Shown here: piece by piece, positions 32,827 to 46,930 of the stretch
Position numbering within the stretch: the stretch's first letter is position 1
Layout: each line of letters starts with the position of its first letter
Assembly (NCBI RefSeq): GCF_014851395.1
Contig: NW_024040485.1
Span: forward strand, 16,901,087-16,965,086
Length of the DNA stretch: 64,000 bases
Reading direction: 5' to 3'
Source: Micropterus salmoides
Lineage: Eukaryota; Chordata; Actinopteri; Centrarchiformes; Centrarchidae
Program-made: the position numbers and the translations under genes
The notes under the pieces: model-generated
Databases searched by the model: none
The model's input: only the letters and a program-made list of their open reading frames with translations
What the model was told of the DNA's origin: nothing

Positions 32827-35800
32827 GAGATAGACTGGGGGGGACAAAAGAGAAAAAGATGGAAATGTCAAAGTGGATCATTTCAGTGGAAGACATGTGG
32901 GTCTGTTCACTCCTGAACAGAGGCATCCCTAAAGGTCACGTCAATAATTCCTCTGTTTCTCCAGCTGGCCATTAATCATTTGGTCGTACGTCTGTCATCA
33001 TAGGGGGCTAATGAGATCTACATAGATCATTTCTTCCTCTGGCTGGAGGACAGCCCTGCTGGTAAAAGAAAAAGCACTCTCATTGATCTTGTGTTGCTCT
33101 CAGACGATCCACATGTGGCCAGAATTCGTGTTGCCCTGCAATGTTTCCTCTCGTCTTTTTTGGTGGGAGGTTTAGGCCAGACACATGTGGGTGATTTAAT
33201 GGGGCTTTTGAATAATGTGTGAATCATGTGAGAGCATGGCAGTCATAATGGATGAATTGGGTCCTATTTTGTGACCTGAATGTCCTTGTACCAACAAATT
33301 TGCCAAAACTCGGAAGCTCTTTGACAGTGAATTTAGCTGTGTTTTGCTGTGTTTACACTCAGATTCAAAATATTTGTCCATATTGGCCATAAAATTGACC
33401 TGCTGTTGGCATGTAAACAACAATGGCCTCTTAATCACTGTCAATGGAAAAGCTTCAGGATTTGGTCTTTTAATGTTTGGCCTCGGAGGGCACAGGAAAT
33501 GAACCGTATGGCTCCAAAATGAAATATCCAGCCTTTGATTAAAGTGGCATCTTGCCACTTTTTCTGACAAAGTGATGGATTGCACAAACTCGCTACAAGC
33601 GATGGTACCTTTTAAGTTCTGTCTTCAGTAACTCAGGGATTTATTAGCATAGTTCGAATATTATGTGCTCACAGAAGAAAACTTCTCATAAAGTTCTAGG
33701 ATATTGGGCAATGTTTCACAGTATTTATAACTTTGTCTTCAAAGGGACCGAAATTAATTTTATCCTGATTAAACCCTTATGCTCATTAATCATCCTGCTG
33801 ATCAATAAATCAATCACTTCGGATCAATGAAACTCTAGTTTAACAATGTCAAAAGAGCCGTTCATCAATCCTTTGTAAATTTAAAGCAAATATACATCTG
33901 GGATCTCTTTTTTAACAACTGACAGGATGACAGATTGCTGGTCAGTGATGACTCAGCGTTTATATAAGGGAACACCAACATCTCTAAACACGTACCTGAC
34001 AGATTGCCTGCCTGTCAGTCAAAATGTGTAACCCAATAAGAAGAATTAGTCACTGTCAGTGTCACTTTGATTGTAGTCAAAATTTAACTCGCAACTTAAT
34101 AAATCACAATGACTGAATGTGTGCATCCTTTGGGCTTGTTATGCCTTTTATGGTTGTTATTTCCAATACTAAATGGATTAATGAACATTTTTGTGTCAGT
34201 CAAAGTGGCTGTTTACCTTTAAATGTTTACACTTTAAAAATAAAGAACTTTAGTCTCTTTTTAGTAGTCCTTTTAATTTACCATAATTTATTAATTTATC
34301 AAAATCATTTTGATAAGGATGTTGATGGTATTATACAGAACAACGCAAATCTGTATGTCTATAGACAATCTTTTTTATTTCCGAGCTTAACGCTTATCAA
34401 GAACCCAAAAACTGATTTTTAGACATTTTATTGTTCAGTTGGTTATCTGACCAAAGAGGGCAACCAGGCAAGACGAGATTATGGGCTGTGACTTGACATG
34501 TCGGTGTGGAGGATCAGTGCAGCACAGAGAAGTGTAAAGAAAAATAAAAAAGTGGTATCATCTGGATTTTGGGATGAGACATGGAAATCACAAGACACAG
34601 ATTTTGAGACGCAGACAACTCTTCAGTTCTTGCCTTGCAGCAGTATATCTGGTAGAAAGCATCGAATCTAGTCTAGTATTCGGGTGATGTGATGTGCTTT
34701 TTCATTCTTTTTGATGAGCGAGCAAGCACCTCTGCACTCATGGCAGGCTCAGTGGCACAGTGTGCGTGTACAGTATGTGTGTGTGTTAGTGTGTGTGTGT
34801 TACACATGCTTTTCAGGCATGAGAAGGTTGCTTACCCTCTTGATAGATAAATATGTCATTTATTATACATTTAAGTTGAATCTAATATCCTGCTTCCTCC
34901 TCACTGTGATTACCAAACTGTCACACTCAAATGCCAACTCTGACAACACTTTCAAAATACAAATTTTCTGCACACAAGACATTTATATGATGATTATTTG
35001 TGTGCAATTTTCTTACTTCTCCCATATTTGTCGTGACAGGTAATGTACGTCATTTCTGACTTTACGTGTTTACCTCTTCATATTCAGTCCATGTGCCTTA
35101 TAATGATAGATAATGCATCGACATGTTCTGAAAAAGCCTTTCAGAGTTTCAATTTCAGCTTTTTCCTTTTTCTCACTAATGTAAATCCATTGTTGTAATG
35201 GCCAGATCTTTTCTTTTATATTAGAGAATCAAAGCTCATTATATGAGTCATAAGAGATCCCCTTTGTGCAGGAGATGAATCAAACTGTTTTGAGTCGCAC
35301 TCTGCCATGCAGGCTCATCGCTTGCTGTCCCTTTATAATGCTATAAAATAAAGCTAAACCTATTCTCTTGTACAATTTCTGAAACTATTTAAAAGGTGTT
35401 AAATTCCAATGATTGTTTAAATGTAGCATTGAAAATCCAAGATACACCAACGAAACACATGGTCTAGATTTTGGAGAGTTGTCTTTTTTAAATTCAGGGT
35501 TAACCCTACAATGACGTTCATCAGTTTGTTTAGTACAAGTACCCTTTTTTGTACATAGGAAATTAATCGATCAACGGCATTAACCATTTGATGGGTTGTG
35601 GTATAAAAACATTTAGTAAGAAACCTTGATAAAACTTTGGTTCTGGTATTTTGTGATGAACTGAAAATACAAATAACAGATGTAACATAATGGTGGTGTT
35701 TTACCCCATTAAATACAAAGTGCTTATTGTACATTACTGCCCACTATTTAGTTGCATTTCTTCATTTGTTATGGAGACTCTACACAGGAAACTCAAAATA

Positions 35801-38672
35801 ATATAATAGTAAAATATTATAGTTTGCAGGGTACATCCAGTGTCTGAAAGCAGAGATGCTGATGGGCTTACATTACAACAGGGTCTTTTATGAGTCCAGA
35901 AACAGTAATGGACACTGACATCTATTTATAGTGGGAACATCTAAAGACGGTGAATAAAAAGCATACAAAGAGGGAGCGAGAACAGAGCCACTGGCAGTGT
36001 TTTTATAAAGCTTTCATACAATGTATGACAGATGATCAAATGTGAAACGACTTCACAGTGAAATCCAAATTTTGCACAAATTTTAACTAAATTTTTAGAA
36101 AAAATAAAATGCTAATGAATACACGTTTCCGCCATGAAAAGAGTCAAATCCTAAATCCTTACTCTTTTGCACATAAGAATAGGTGGATGAAAACTCACTT
36201 TATGATCTGTTTTTTTTTTTATTCTGAATTCAATGTGTTTAAGTGTGCCAAACATTTTAAAATGTGGCCAGTCATTTAATTAAAATTACTTAAAAAATAA
36301 GGTATATTTTAAGAAAGTGGCAATTAACTTTTCTGTCAGATTTTGGACCAACAAATATGTCGAATAACGACTTCATCAGGTTCAACACGGTGCATTTAAG
36401 GATGTGAGCCAGGATGATTCAGGGGTCCCAGTGCTGAAAAGCGGCTGTGAAATATGGTGTAATGCTTTCTCAGGAGAGCCCAAATTTAAAGCAGAGCCCT
36501 GGATATACAAGATGAATGCTTGAGACGCTGACCAGCAATTCAACATCAAAATTTATATTCTGAAATGTTCTTTCTACAGACAGACAAAACATATTTGCTT
36601 TTAATGTGTTGAGTGTTTGTAGTTGGTCAAGTCGATGTTCTAATCACTATTCTGACCACAACATCTCAGTTGGGAGGAGTGAAGGAAAACATGTTTTTGA
36701 AATTCATCTTCTCCAGCTCTCTGGGCGAAGTCATAAAGTCACAACATAATTTATTCCTCTTTCTTTAGACATAACCAAGAATTATGCCCCATTTTGAGGA
36801 ATCCCTGAAGGTACTAATTCATATTCTCTATATGATTGGATCATCAATACTGAGGGTAAGTGAAGGTCGCTCTGACAGTTTTACGGGTTGGCAGGTTTGC
36901 CTGCCTTACTGCCATTATTTCACAAAGCTCTATAATGTTTTTTTCCCCATCATTGCTGATCACATTGTATTGTGACAGGCGGCCACTTCAAAAGACAGCA
37001 AATACAATCAAAGCTGCATTACACTGAATCTGACCTCCGCTCGCTTGTTCCTGTGAGGTTGTTGAAAATACTAAGTAGCTTACCCTGCTTCTAATAGCCT
37101 TTCTTCACAGGTTGCATTTATTAAACTATCTTGGAGATATAATAAACATTATATAAAATATCTTTTGTTTATGTAGTTTTGTTACACCCGGGATGACCAA
37201 GTTATGTTTTGAGCTGAGAGACTTTTTTAATTGTCAAAAGCAATAACAGAAAAAAAGGCCAAAGCCTTTACAAAGGATTTCACATCTATGACAGTATAAA
37301 CGTTGGAAACTGACAAAAACAAAACAGCACGTCTGTTCCATGCTTTGTGAAGTATTAAATGAATATTTTATCGTTTTCCACATCTGTGTTTGATATTAAT
37401 GAACTTTCAGTCCAAGCCTACGCTGCATGCTTGCTAAGATGACATATCTGCCTGCCCACCTGTTATGAATATTTATTACATACTAGTGGACAAAGGTTAA
37501 AGAGGCACATTTTAAATTTTGTGTCCCTGGCTCCAATTCTGCTCTTCGCCTGGTAGTCAAGAAATGTTGCTGTCCATGGTGCTGAACTAGTGATCCAGTT
37601 ATTCTCTCCTCTTCCATGTTTCTCTCTTCTTTCTCCCATCCTTTTATTCGCTCTCAGTTTGGTCCTGGAGCAGTTAACGTTGTCAGCTACTATGAAGTGC
37701 CGCAGGAGGGAAGCCAAAAAAAAAGCGTGATCACTGTTGTAAGTGATTGAATGGCTTATTCAACTGCTGCGTGACCCCCTCTCACCTTTCCAGAAGAAAG
37801 AATTGGATTGGGGAGAAAAAGAAAATATGAAAGCCTTATTGACCTTAACCTCAAAACAAAGGTTACAGAAAGTCTTGTGTAAAGGTCTGAAAAAGCTGTA
37901 TGTGATTAAATGTACTGGGGCACAGAGTTCTGCCATACTTGACCTGGGTGGGAGACCTCTTTAATTCTCTCTCTCTCGCGCGAGCGCGTGCGCTTTCCTC
38001 CTTTCTAACTATAACCATGTCTCAAACTAAACAGAAAGCCTCCAGGAGTATGAGTGGCATAAGTATGGCTGTGCATGGCAAAACAATTGCAGCCTGTCCA
38101 CTGCATAATAGACGAGTGAAAGTGTAAGCACTGTGCGCCATCCATGAAATCAATGGTCCACTGCTTGGTGGCTGGCTGACTCCCTTCCAAACACACCCAG
38201 GCGGGTGCCATAAAGGATGTTTATTAGACTGACAAGTTGACACTGCAGCTCCTTGTCATGCTCTGATAATAGGGGCCAGGCGCAGACCAGCGGAAGCCTT
38301 GCTTCAGCTGGTTAAGAGACAGACAAACCCTTCAGGGGTGCAGATAAGAAAGGAGAGGAAATAGGGGAGTGGAAGAAAAGACAGAAGAAGAGGGAGGGTG
38401 TTGTATTAGTGCGGCTAGTGCCTGTTTTAAGAGTGGAAGAAAGAAAAGGATGGAAAATAGGAATGAAGCAGAAGAGAGAAAAAGATACGACGAGAGTATG
38501 TTCAGGCAGTGGCCAAAAAATTGTTTATTTTGTTTATGTTTATTTCAGTAATAGTTTAAGAAATGGATCTATGAAAAAAACTGTGAGTAGTGTTGGCGCC
38601 CCATTCATCATAAAGTAGGTTGCTCGCTTGGCGCCTATAGCCTTTTCACAAATCAGTTTGAGACATACTGTA
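32823..38672. other. No gene recognised in 5.8 kb
   Basis: Unique AT-rich sequence with small GT-rich patches (about 34766-34803) and a CT/CG run (about 37967-37993). ORFs of 60-129 codons overlap across strands and look random. An acceptor-like site at 36768 and a gtaagt at about 36857 bracket about 87 bases, but all three frames close soon after the acceptor except one starting at an internal ATG (36784). It is not convincing. Confidence 0.4.
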
Positions 38673-38722
38673 TGTTCTTCTCTCTTCTGTTCTCTTCTGT
38701 TCTCTTCTCTCTTCTCCTCTCC
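38673..38722 (+). repeat. Short tandem repeat, 10-bp unit 'tctcttctgt'
   Basis: Two exact and about two degenerate copies of a CT-rich decamer. Confidence 0.8.
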
Positions 38723-41700
38723 ATCGTTCTCCTGTAATGAGCGGCTCTAGATTAACTGTGAGGGCTGAACAGATGCAAGCCATAAATCAGCTAATCAATG
38801 GCACCAAAGTTAGTCCCTGAACAATATTGTAGGAAAACGGCTTGAATGAGCCTCATTGATTCAGCTTCACAAATCGTTATTTCCCCAAGAAAGGCTGACC
38901 TTGAAAGACAACAAAGTCCTTACTTGTCACCCCACACACTAAGAAACGTATTCTACTTTAAAAGTGCCCCAGTCAAATCAAACCATGATAGAAGTTTTCT
39001 GCTCATTGATTGTTGTCACATATTTTTTTAATTATTTCTTTCTAATCAGCGCATCTTCTACCCACAACCTTCACAATAATCTCTTCACCCAGGAAACCAG
39101 GTCAAAGCATGAACATGAGGAGATAGGATGAGATGTGGCTTATTTCTTGCTAACTCATCATAAAATAGTGCGACACACCTCCATTTTTCCAAGGGTCAGT
39201 CCTTTTGAGTCAGCGCTGCAAAGGGAAGTTCCCAGCACCATTATGTCATCAGGGACAAGAGGACGGAGGGAGAGAAATGCTACAAAAGAAGCTATTTTAA
39301 TTAAAGCTGGCAGATTTACTCGCCTAGCTGGGTTTAAAGCGTAGGCGGTCCGGGCCGGTGGGGGCCAGAGTGGCCGTCGTAAAAATGACTCATGCTAGGC
39401 AAGGGTGGAAAAGAGCCCCTTGAGGGACGGGCGGGGGAATTAAGGTGAGCAGTCGGAGGCCATTCTGTAATGAGGACAAATAGCTGAAATGTTTGTCGTC
39501 TGACAGAAGGTCTGGAGCTGGCCAGGGAAATATGCATAGTGCAATATTTTCAGCTCCTGTGACATTTCAGCTGCACTATGCCACTTTAGTAAGAAGGGGA
39601 GGGGGAAGATGAAAAAATGAAAATAAAAGCACCTGAAATACTGAGCCTATTGGTCTTGTTATTTAGTTTTCTTCCCCTTTAGAATTAAGAAAATATGGGA
39701 ATTTATTGGTATTTAGAGGATTTTAAATCATGCCAAATCATTTAAACACTCCATTGCAAAACTTCAAGTGCAAACTTCTTTAGTTTCTCCTTTTAAGTGG
39801 CTGATCTGCAGCATAATCAACTGCTTATCGTCTAACACATCCCACTGTATTTGGCTGGAGCACCTTGCCGAACAGGGTGCACTACTTAGGCTTATTTCTG
39901 AGAAAAAAATTAATATACTCATGACTTGCCGTTTGATTCAAAAATTGTATCGCTTAAAATCAATTTCCTTTCAAAAGTGGCAATCCCATCACTGTGTGCA
40001 CTTCTGTGTGAATGATCAGGATAACGACAGGAATGAGTTCATCCACCAGAGAAAGTAAACTTTAGTAACATTTCTCACTGAAGCTAGTACAGTGTCAGCC
40101 CATGTTTCCCCTCAGAGGATGATGAGTAATTATGATAAAATGAATTGAATATAACTTTTACATAATTAAATGCAAATTGGATATTTAAGTGATTTCAAAC
40201 ATATCTACCAAAATGGTTTGAATGAAGTTTTTCATGCATGTTTATGTGCTCTTGCATTAACTGTAAAAATAAATTCTCACCTTCCCGCTGTTACCAGTTG
40301 TACTCATGGTATAAAAACTATTAATTTTCTCAACATTAAGACCCAGATCTTTGAGTGATGGATCAGAACTTTGTATTTTGCCACAGACTTGGATCAATAC
40401 AATGTCACAAGTTATAAGAGTAAATGAGCCTTTAATTCAGTAGCTTCTTGTCCCTTCTTGCACATACGGTAGTGACTGACTATGTGCTTGTGTGGGTGTG
40501 CACGGCCATGCTTTGCAGCGATGTTGGCAGCTATCAAACACAGAGAGTACATGTTTAAAGTGTGGCACATGCAGCAGCTGCTGTCTACTCACAGTGCCAG
40601 ATTTTTATGGTAGTGAGAAGCCAAATGAGGGCCGTCATATGATTCTGGGCACAGGCATGTCACTGTGTTTTTCTGTTTTCAGGGACTGGGATGGTCAATC
40701 ACCAGCCACCCTCTCTTCTTTTTATCTTTAGATTTTTGTCTTTGTCTCTTCCCACTCCCTCTTGTGCTTCACTCATCTCCTTTTCTTGTCCTGTCACTCT
40801 CTCCTGCAAGCTGTTGGATGTCCCCGGAACGAATGAGTGATGAACTGAAAGCTGTGAAAATAATACCCCACCACACCACACACACCACCTTACTCTCTCT
40901 CACTGAAGGTACTGTGTCTGCTGTAGCAGCAGATGTGACTGGATGTATACCAGCACTGTCACAAATTCCCCCCTCTCTCTGTGTGTAATGGAATTTATAA
41001 TTTATAATCACCATCTGTAAATTCCCTTATTTATGTCATTGTGTCCCTGAGTCATTTCAGAGGCTTGTCTTTATCTTTTGTAACTAAACTAAACAAAGAG
41101 ACGGGGACATTCACTAACAGATTTGCTGGGCATGGTGCCATATTGAATGCAGCAGAACAATAGCCTGATAAATCCTTAAAAAATAAAATAAAATTCCCAC
41201 CATTTAAAAAAATGATATGTAAATGAAACCAGTACCGCATAACTTTCGCTTTTAGCTGTATAGACCTCTTTATGCCATTAAACAGAAACTAGATCTACGT
41301 CTTCACAATTTATCTTCTTTTATCTTCCTTGCCTCAGACGGATTCTTTGGTTTCATCTCACTGATTGCGTTAGCCTTGGTTGTTTTCCACATTCTCATTT
41401 TCAGCAGAGTAAACTGGTTGGCTTTTTTCAACTCTTAAAATGTGAGCTGTCACTCAACCACACACCTTTGTGCAGCAAGAAGTCTCAAAAACTGTGTGTT
41501 TATCCTAAACAACCGGTCCCAGTCTCCTCAACTTTGGCTCCTTTTCAGCATCTTTCCCTTTTCTTTCTTGGACTTGCTCGCCTACCTGTCTTCTGGTGAT
41601 GTTATACAGTTGGGGGAATCAGATTTGCTCAATATGGAACTCCTTCTGTTCTGCCTTGATTTTCTTTGGTGTTTTTTTGTACTATGAAGCCTGTTATTTG

Positions 41701-42679
41701 CAATTGTAACCTGTATTCATTTCTTAAAAACCCCTCTGAATATTGCCACAGCATTAAGCTAAAATACATGTCATCTAGCTGACCTAGATATAATAATATA
41801 AAATCAGACTCTCCCAAAGCACCATGGAGTGTGTCTCTCCCTCACTGTCTGTCCTTGTGAATATTCGTTTAAGTTGCAGCTTTTTTACGTTTTTACCTTT
41901 GATAAGAGATGGCCAAGGTGAAGACGTCAATTTAAACCATCACACCCACGGTATGTAAGTGTGATGGTTGAAAGCACTCAGGGGGGTTGATAACAGCTAC
42001 AGTGTGCGCTTATGTACATGCCGACATACAATATATGACAAAGGTGCATTTGAAACCTATGTTTAATTAACACTTGAATTGGAGAACTGATTGTAAGGCT
42101 GAGTGCTGGAACAATACGGCAGCCTAATTAGGATCATGAGAGGAGCTCATAAGACGAGTGCTTTGTGCAACAGGAAGGGTCATGTCGTGTATTACTAGCT
42201 CCTACACACACACACGCCTGCATCCACTGGCTCTATCAAGGATCTGTATCAAGTGCTGGCTCATGTCTCAAGTGTAAAATTAGAGTAATTTTAGTGTCCT
42301 TCAAAGCCATTATAAATGCTAATTGACGCATGTTTGTGTACAGTTCGAGCTGGCAATGTTGTCACACAGGACAGTCTTACTTTAGAGTGAAAGTGTTTGT
42401 CACAGTGAAATACGTTTAAAATGCTTCATCATATCCTTCAACATTTTTATTATATATATACTGTATGTATCAGTTACAGAATGCCTTGACTGAAGAAAGA
42501 CGCTCAGTAAGATTATTGGACTTGAACAACGGTCAGTTCGACGACATTACAATGCGTTACCTTAAAAAAATAAATACACCACTTCACCAGAATTTTGAGT
42601 TGAGCAACAGGGGCAGAATATTGAAACATAAGATCACGACTACAAGCTTTTATCAATGCATTGTTCCTGTTGCTGTCAG
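38723..42679. other. No gene recognised
   Basis: Unique sequence. A GC-richer stretch at 39320-39500 stands out, and 40680-40990 is pyrimidine-rich. The open frames at 41442-41687 and 42465-42767 have no recognisable domain. Confidence 0.4.
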
Positions 42680-43330
42680 TAGGTTGAATATTAAAACAGT
42701 GATAGGCCAAGTAATCTGTTGGCCGATTAATCGTGCCGGATATTTTGAGATAATCGACTTCGGCTGACACCTGCACCCACGAGGCTAATATACAAAAAAT
42801 GTCTGTGGACATCTGCAGGCATCCTCATCAGCGTGGTTGGAGTGGAAACGATGTCAGCACTCCACCTAGTGTGTTTAGGGAAGGTGGTGAAAAAGTTAGT
42901 TTGGAGCCCTAGACTAAATGTCCTGAGTCACCATTGTCTTTTCTAAATGTTAACATGTTTCTTTCCATCCTAATCTAATTTAAACTGCCCATTACTGGCT
43001 AGCATTAAATATATGCTGTTATACTGTAGAGAATAATGCAGCTGAATGATGTCACTTTTGACAATCGGTACCCCGCTCTCCCTTAAACACCATTTTGAAA
43101 TTTTCAGCATAACTTAGTGTATTTTTCTATTTGATTAATAAAAATTCCATCTAGAATAACATGTTACTGGCGAAGATAACCATGTATATTAAATTGTACT
43201 CTGCATGTAACAATGATTTTGAATAATGACATGACTTTACTTTGTTTTGATATCAGCAGTATATATATCAGTCATCGGCTGCCCTGCTCTCTAAATATCG
43301 GCATGTGCCATTGAGAAACCATATCGGTCC
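42680..43330. mobile_element. Probable DNA transposon remnant with 'atcggc' ends
   Basis: The left side carries 'ccgattaatcgtgccggata' (about 42722) and 'atcgacttcggctgac'. The right side carries 'atcagtcatcggctgc' (about 43267), 'aaatatcggcatgtgcc' and 'catatcggtcc'. Clusters of atcggc/gccgat at both edges of a fish repeat are typical of one non-autonomous DNA element. The exact termini are eroded and no transposase is present. Confidence 0.45.
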
Positions 43331-46300
43331 ACTAGCCATTGAAACCACTAGTGTAAAATGGCTTGTGCTTACCAAGTTATGTCTTATTTTTTATTTATTT
43401 GGATAGAGTGGATCAGGAGGGAGCATTTACAGGACACACTGTTGCTGCCGGAGATCTGATTTCTTTGTCTTTGGTTAGGCTTTGCCTTGTTAGGCAAATA
43501 AAATGTCATTATTTTGTGTCCCTGTTTTCTCCAGGTCTGTCTCGTGAATTTAAAATAAGTACAAAATACTTTACATGTTTAGAAACAGCTACAACTCCTT
43601 CTCCTTCTGTTCACAGCTGCAACCCAGAAGACCAGCACTACAAGGCTCAGCTTAGGTGCTCTCAGGGTGAGTTGCAAATTCAGATGCATGCTACTACAGC
43701 ATACCTTTGTGCATGTGTTCCTGCTCTACTCAATATTAAATGCCCTCTCCCTCTCTTTACGTATGCATGTATGCAAGGTAAAGCGTGCAAACATTTATTC
43801 ACATGGCAACGGAAAGCAACTCAGCATGACACCTGAAATGACTGCAAGACATGAATAAAAAACAATCATTTTGTTTGCTTTTCAATGCAAATATAAATGA
43901 TCCTTTGATTGAGGCTGCAGCCTACCTTCTTTCTGTTGGTCATTAATGCCTTCTGAAGCACTTTTACATTATCACAGCTTGGATTTTCTGTGTGAAGCTT
44001 GGCTAGATATTTCTTTTAAGAATAGCCAAGGCCCATTTATTGTCTGTGTGTGTCTGTGGATACCTCCTTTAGCCACATTAGCAATGGAGCATATTCTTTA
44101 GGAGCTGTTCCAGTCACTGTGCGCTACATATCTCAGTGATCTAGAGATACCATTTATCTCCTTGCCATAGGTTTACGGTGTAGCTGACTCCAATGAGTAA
44201 ATGTATTAACTGTCAACTTCTGCAGCAAGTTTTTAGTGAATAATTTGATCCTTTCGTCCTTTCATTATTTCTGACTTCTTTGTCAATTCCACCTCCCAAG
44301 TTTCCATCAGGCTTATTTTGTTAAGATACATACAAGTATAATATCTGACACACAAGCCTTATCAGAGTTGTCAAGAATTAACAAACCAAGTGTAAAAGTG
44401 ACGACTCCACATTACTTGATTTGCCGCACAGCATAGTCTGTGTGTGTATCTGTGTGCTACAGTACCTACTGTACAGCAATACAGTCATAGGGATAGCTTA
44501 ATAGATTGGTAGACAGGAGGATATGTAGAGGTAGGTGGATAGGATAAAGAGTTAATAGGGCGATGTCAGAGGAAATAGGATATATGTAGATAGATGAAGG
44601 AGATATATAGATGGACAGTTAATTAGCCTTCCATCAGGTCACACTGATAATACCGGTAACAACGGCCTGATTCACCAACAAGGAAATGAGGTTACTCATT
44701 ATAAGTGATCTACATTAATTCAGACTAAATGTTCAGACGAGAAGACCAAATCATTCCAAGGTGGAAACAGGATGCAAAAATTTGGTAAGGAGAATATAAG
44801 ATAAGAAAGTCTGTAAGAGTCTATCCATCCCATCCATCATGTTTACTGGCTTATCCCAAGTCTGTCAAAACGCATTAAAACAAACTTGCTGGGTTTGCTG
44901 ATTGCCTTTTAAATATCATTCAGAAGGCCAGAGGTTCTGACGCATAAAACAAGAAAGTTTTTTTGAAACGTTTAAAAGAAGATCAGCAGAGGATTTCAGG
45001 CTGCACTCAGGTGTCACAGACCTTTTTAATAATAGTGGATGTCATCTGAGCTACCAAGAGAATATCACAAGAACTCATGTCTTTAGAGCAATATTGCTTT
45101 AACTGGTGACTAAGAGTCTCATATCTATCTAAATCCGTGTTCTTGACCAGTCAATCACCTTGACAAATCAATGCCTTTCAGAGCTAAGAAAGTTTAGGAC
45201 CATACCGCTATACGGATTATTTTATATGTTGAAAATAAAGAGACATAACTTCACACCCATTTTTCTATTCATTTACTATTATTATACTACTATTATATTC
45301 ATTTACTTTATTTATAATCAGTAAATTTTTTGATCCTCACTTAGGAATGTCACTGTTGTTTTACAGTAAAAAAAAGTTACATTGAAGTAAAGTTTTGACC
45401 CTACGGTGGAGAAGCACTTAGTTTAGAGACAGAGAGGAGGAAGGAGGCAGCGCTGCATGTTTACCTTTCTAATTAGTTCTCATAGGAACCCGGCCATTGA
45501 TTGTTGCAAATGCCCATTGATTTTTAGCCGGGCCCTGCACTATTTGATTTTTGCGCTAAATGTCACGGGGTGAATGACGTCTGTGTCGGTGATGTCTGTG
45601 ACATCAGTATGTCTTTTTGTGTTTAAGCATGAGTGCGTGCGTGCGCATGCAAGTGTATTTCTGCATATGTACGTGTGCATGTGTTAAATGAAAATGGGTC
45701 TGGGTAGCTGACGAATAGGAAAGTTGCTGCATTCCTTTTGGCCCAGGCAGTCTAATCAAGAAACATTGATCTGGCCGGGGGAAACAGTGTGCTTACTTGC
45801 ACACTGAGATAGCCAAAAGCTATTGGCATACTGTTTGTTCCCATTGGATAAAATCACAAGACTTCGCTCCCTGTGGTCTAAACAGATCACTATGCCAGAA
45901 GGTCAAAAAGAGTGCCACAATTAATCAGCTAGGCTCCTTTAATATTTTTGGTAACAAAATGTTAGGTGATGCCACAGTTCAATACAGACCTTAATTAATT
46001 GTTCATGGATTATGCCTACATTGCATATGTTGAGATGACAGTTTGTCAAGTGCAAAAGAACGTAAAGGCATTGGCATAAAACGGTTTGATTGTTTAGCCC
46101 AACAAAAAAAGTCAGTGGAATTAATTTTCTGAAGGGTTTGAAAGAGTCTTTAAACTATAGTTGAACTGTAGTTAAACTATTCTCGACAAAGGACTGTGCT
46201 CTGCCTAAAACTTTACCATAACTTTAAACTCTTGACTCTCTCAACTTTAATATCAACATGGTGACATTGGCATTTCCCATAAGAATTGTCAGGAGCCTGA

Positions 46301-46616
46301 TTATGTGAATCTCAAACACTGTTTGATGTGTTGTGACCCTGAGGGCTGCATCAGAGAATGTCGTAAGCAGGTTGGCAGTATTCAGGATGTTGGTTCTGGT
46401 CACTTGATTTTCCACATTAAGTTTGTGATGTGGCAGGTATTTCCACTGAGTTTCCCAGCAGGCTCAGTGCTTTCCAGCTAACTGACTGCGCAGTTTTGGC
46501 CCCTGATCTCACAGCACACGTTAGCCTACACTAACTGTGTGGTAGGTGTCAGTCTCGGTCAGTTAATACACCCAGCCAGTTGTAGTGGTGCTTTAAATGT
46601 GCCAATTCCTCGTGGA
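43331..46616. other. No gene; weak GATA-rich run and one candidate exon
   Basis: 44500-44620 is a decayed gata/tagg-type simple repeat. 45475-45600 is a balanced, high-complexity block that could be conserved. The 157-codon frame at 43363-43836 is not coding along its length; the short candidate exon within it is listed separately. Confidence 0.4.
43617..43666 (+). other. Candidate 50-bp exon with strong splice sites (speculative)
   Basis: A long pyrimidine tract ending ttcacag (43616) is followed by 50 bases and then a gtgagt donor (43667). In the frame open across both sites it encodes CNPEDQHYKAQLRCSQ. The spacing C-x-PE...Y-K-A-Q...C-S faintly recalls the linker after a thrombospondin type 1 repeat in ADAMTS-like proteins, but it has an extra residue and no neighbouring exon was found. 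Chance or a transposon exon remain likely. Confidence 0.2.
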
Positions 46617-46930
46617 TAGAACTGCAACAATTAATCGATAAGTTTTAAACTATTAAATTCATTGCTTACTATTTTGATAAGTCTTTTTTTTAAGGGAAAA
46701 AAGTCAAAATTCTCTGATTTCAGCTTCTTAAATGTGAATATATTCTCTTTACTCCTTCATGACAGTAGACTAAATATATTTGGGTTGTGGACAAAACAAG
46801 ACATTTGAGGACGTCATCTTGGGCTTTGGGAAATGCCACATTTTTCACCATTTTCTGATATTCTGCAGACCAAACAACTAATAAATAATCAATAGATTAA
46901 TCGAAACTAATCAGTAGTTGTATCCCTGCC
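46617..46930 (-). mobile_element. Non-autonomous teleost DNA element of 'agggctgcaacta' type, nearly full length
   Basis: Starts 'agaactgcaacaattaatcg' and ends 'agtagttgtatccct', so the ends are imperfect inverted repeats. Inside are 'gacgtcatcttgggctttgg' (about 46812), 'ttttcaccattttctgata' and 'tcagcttcttaaatgtgaat', the usual internal phrases of this fish repeat in reverse orientation. No ORF. Fragments of the same family are at 8467-8556 and 9100-9228. Confidence 0.75.

Noticed and set aside
39330..39350. Phrase 'gggtttaaagcgtaggcgg', similar to a bacterial 16S rRNA segment
   Set aside because: Only about 19 bases agree and the flanks do not resemble rRNA. Coincidence in a locally GC-rich stretch.
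43363..43836. 157-codon plus-strand ORF as a complete gene
   Set aside because: No domain, no consistent codon bias and many Cys/His typical of random frames. Only the short splice-bracketed part is kept as a weak candidate.
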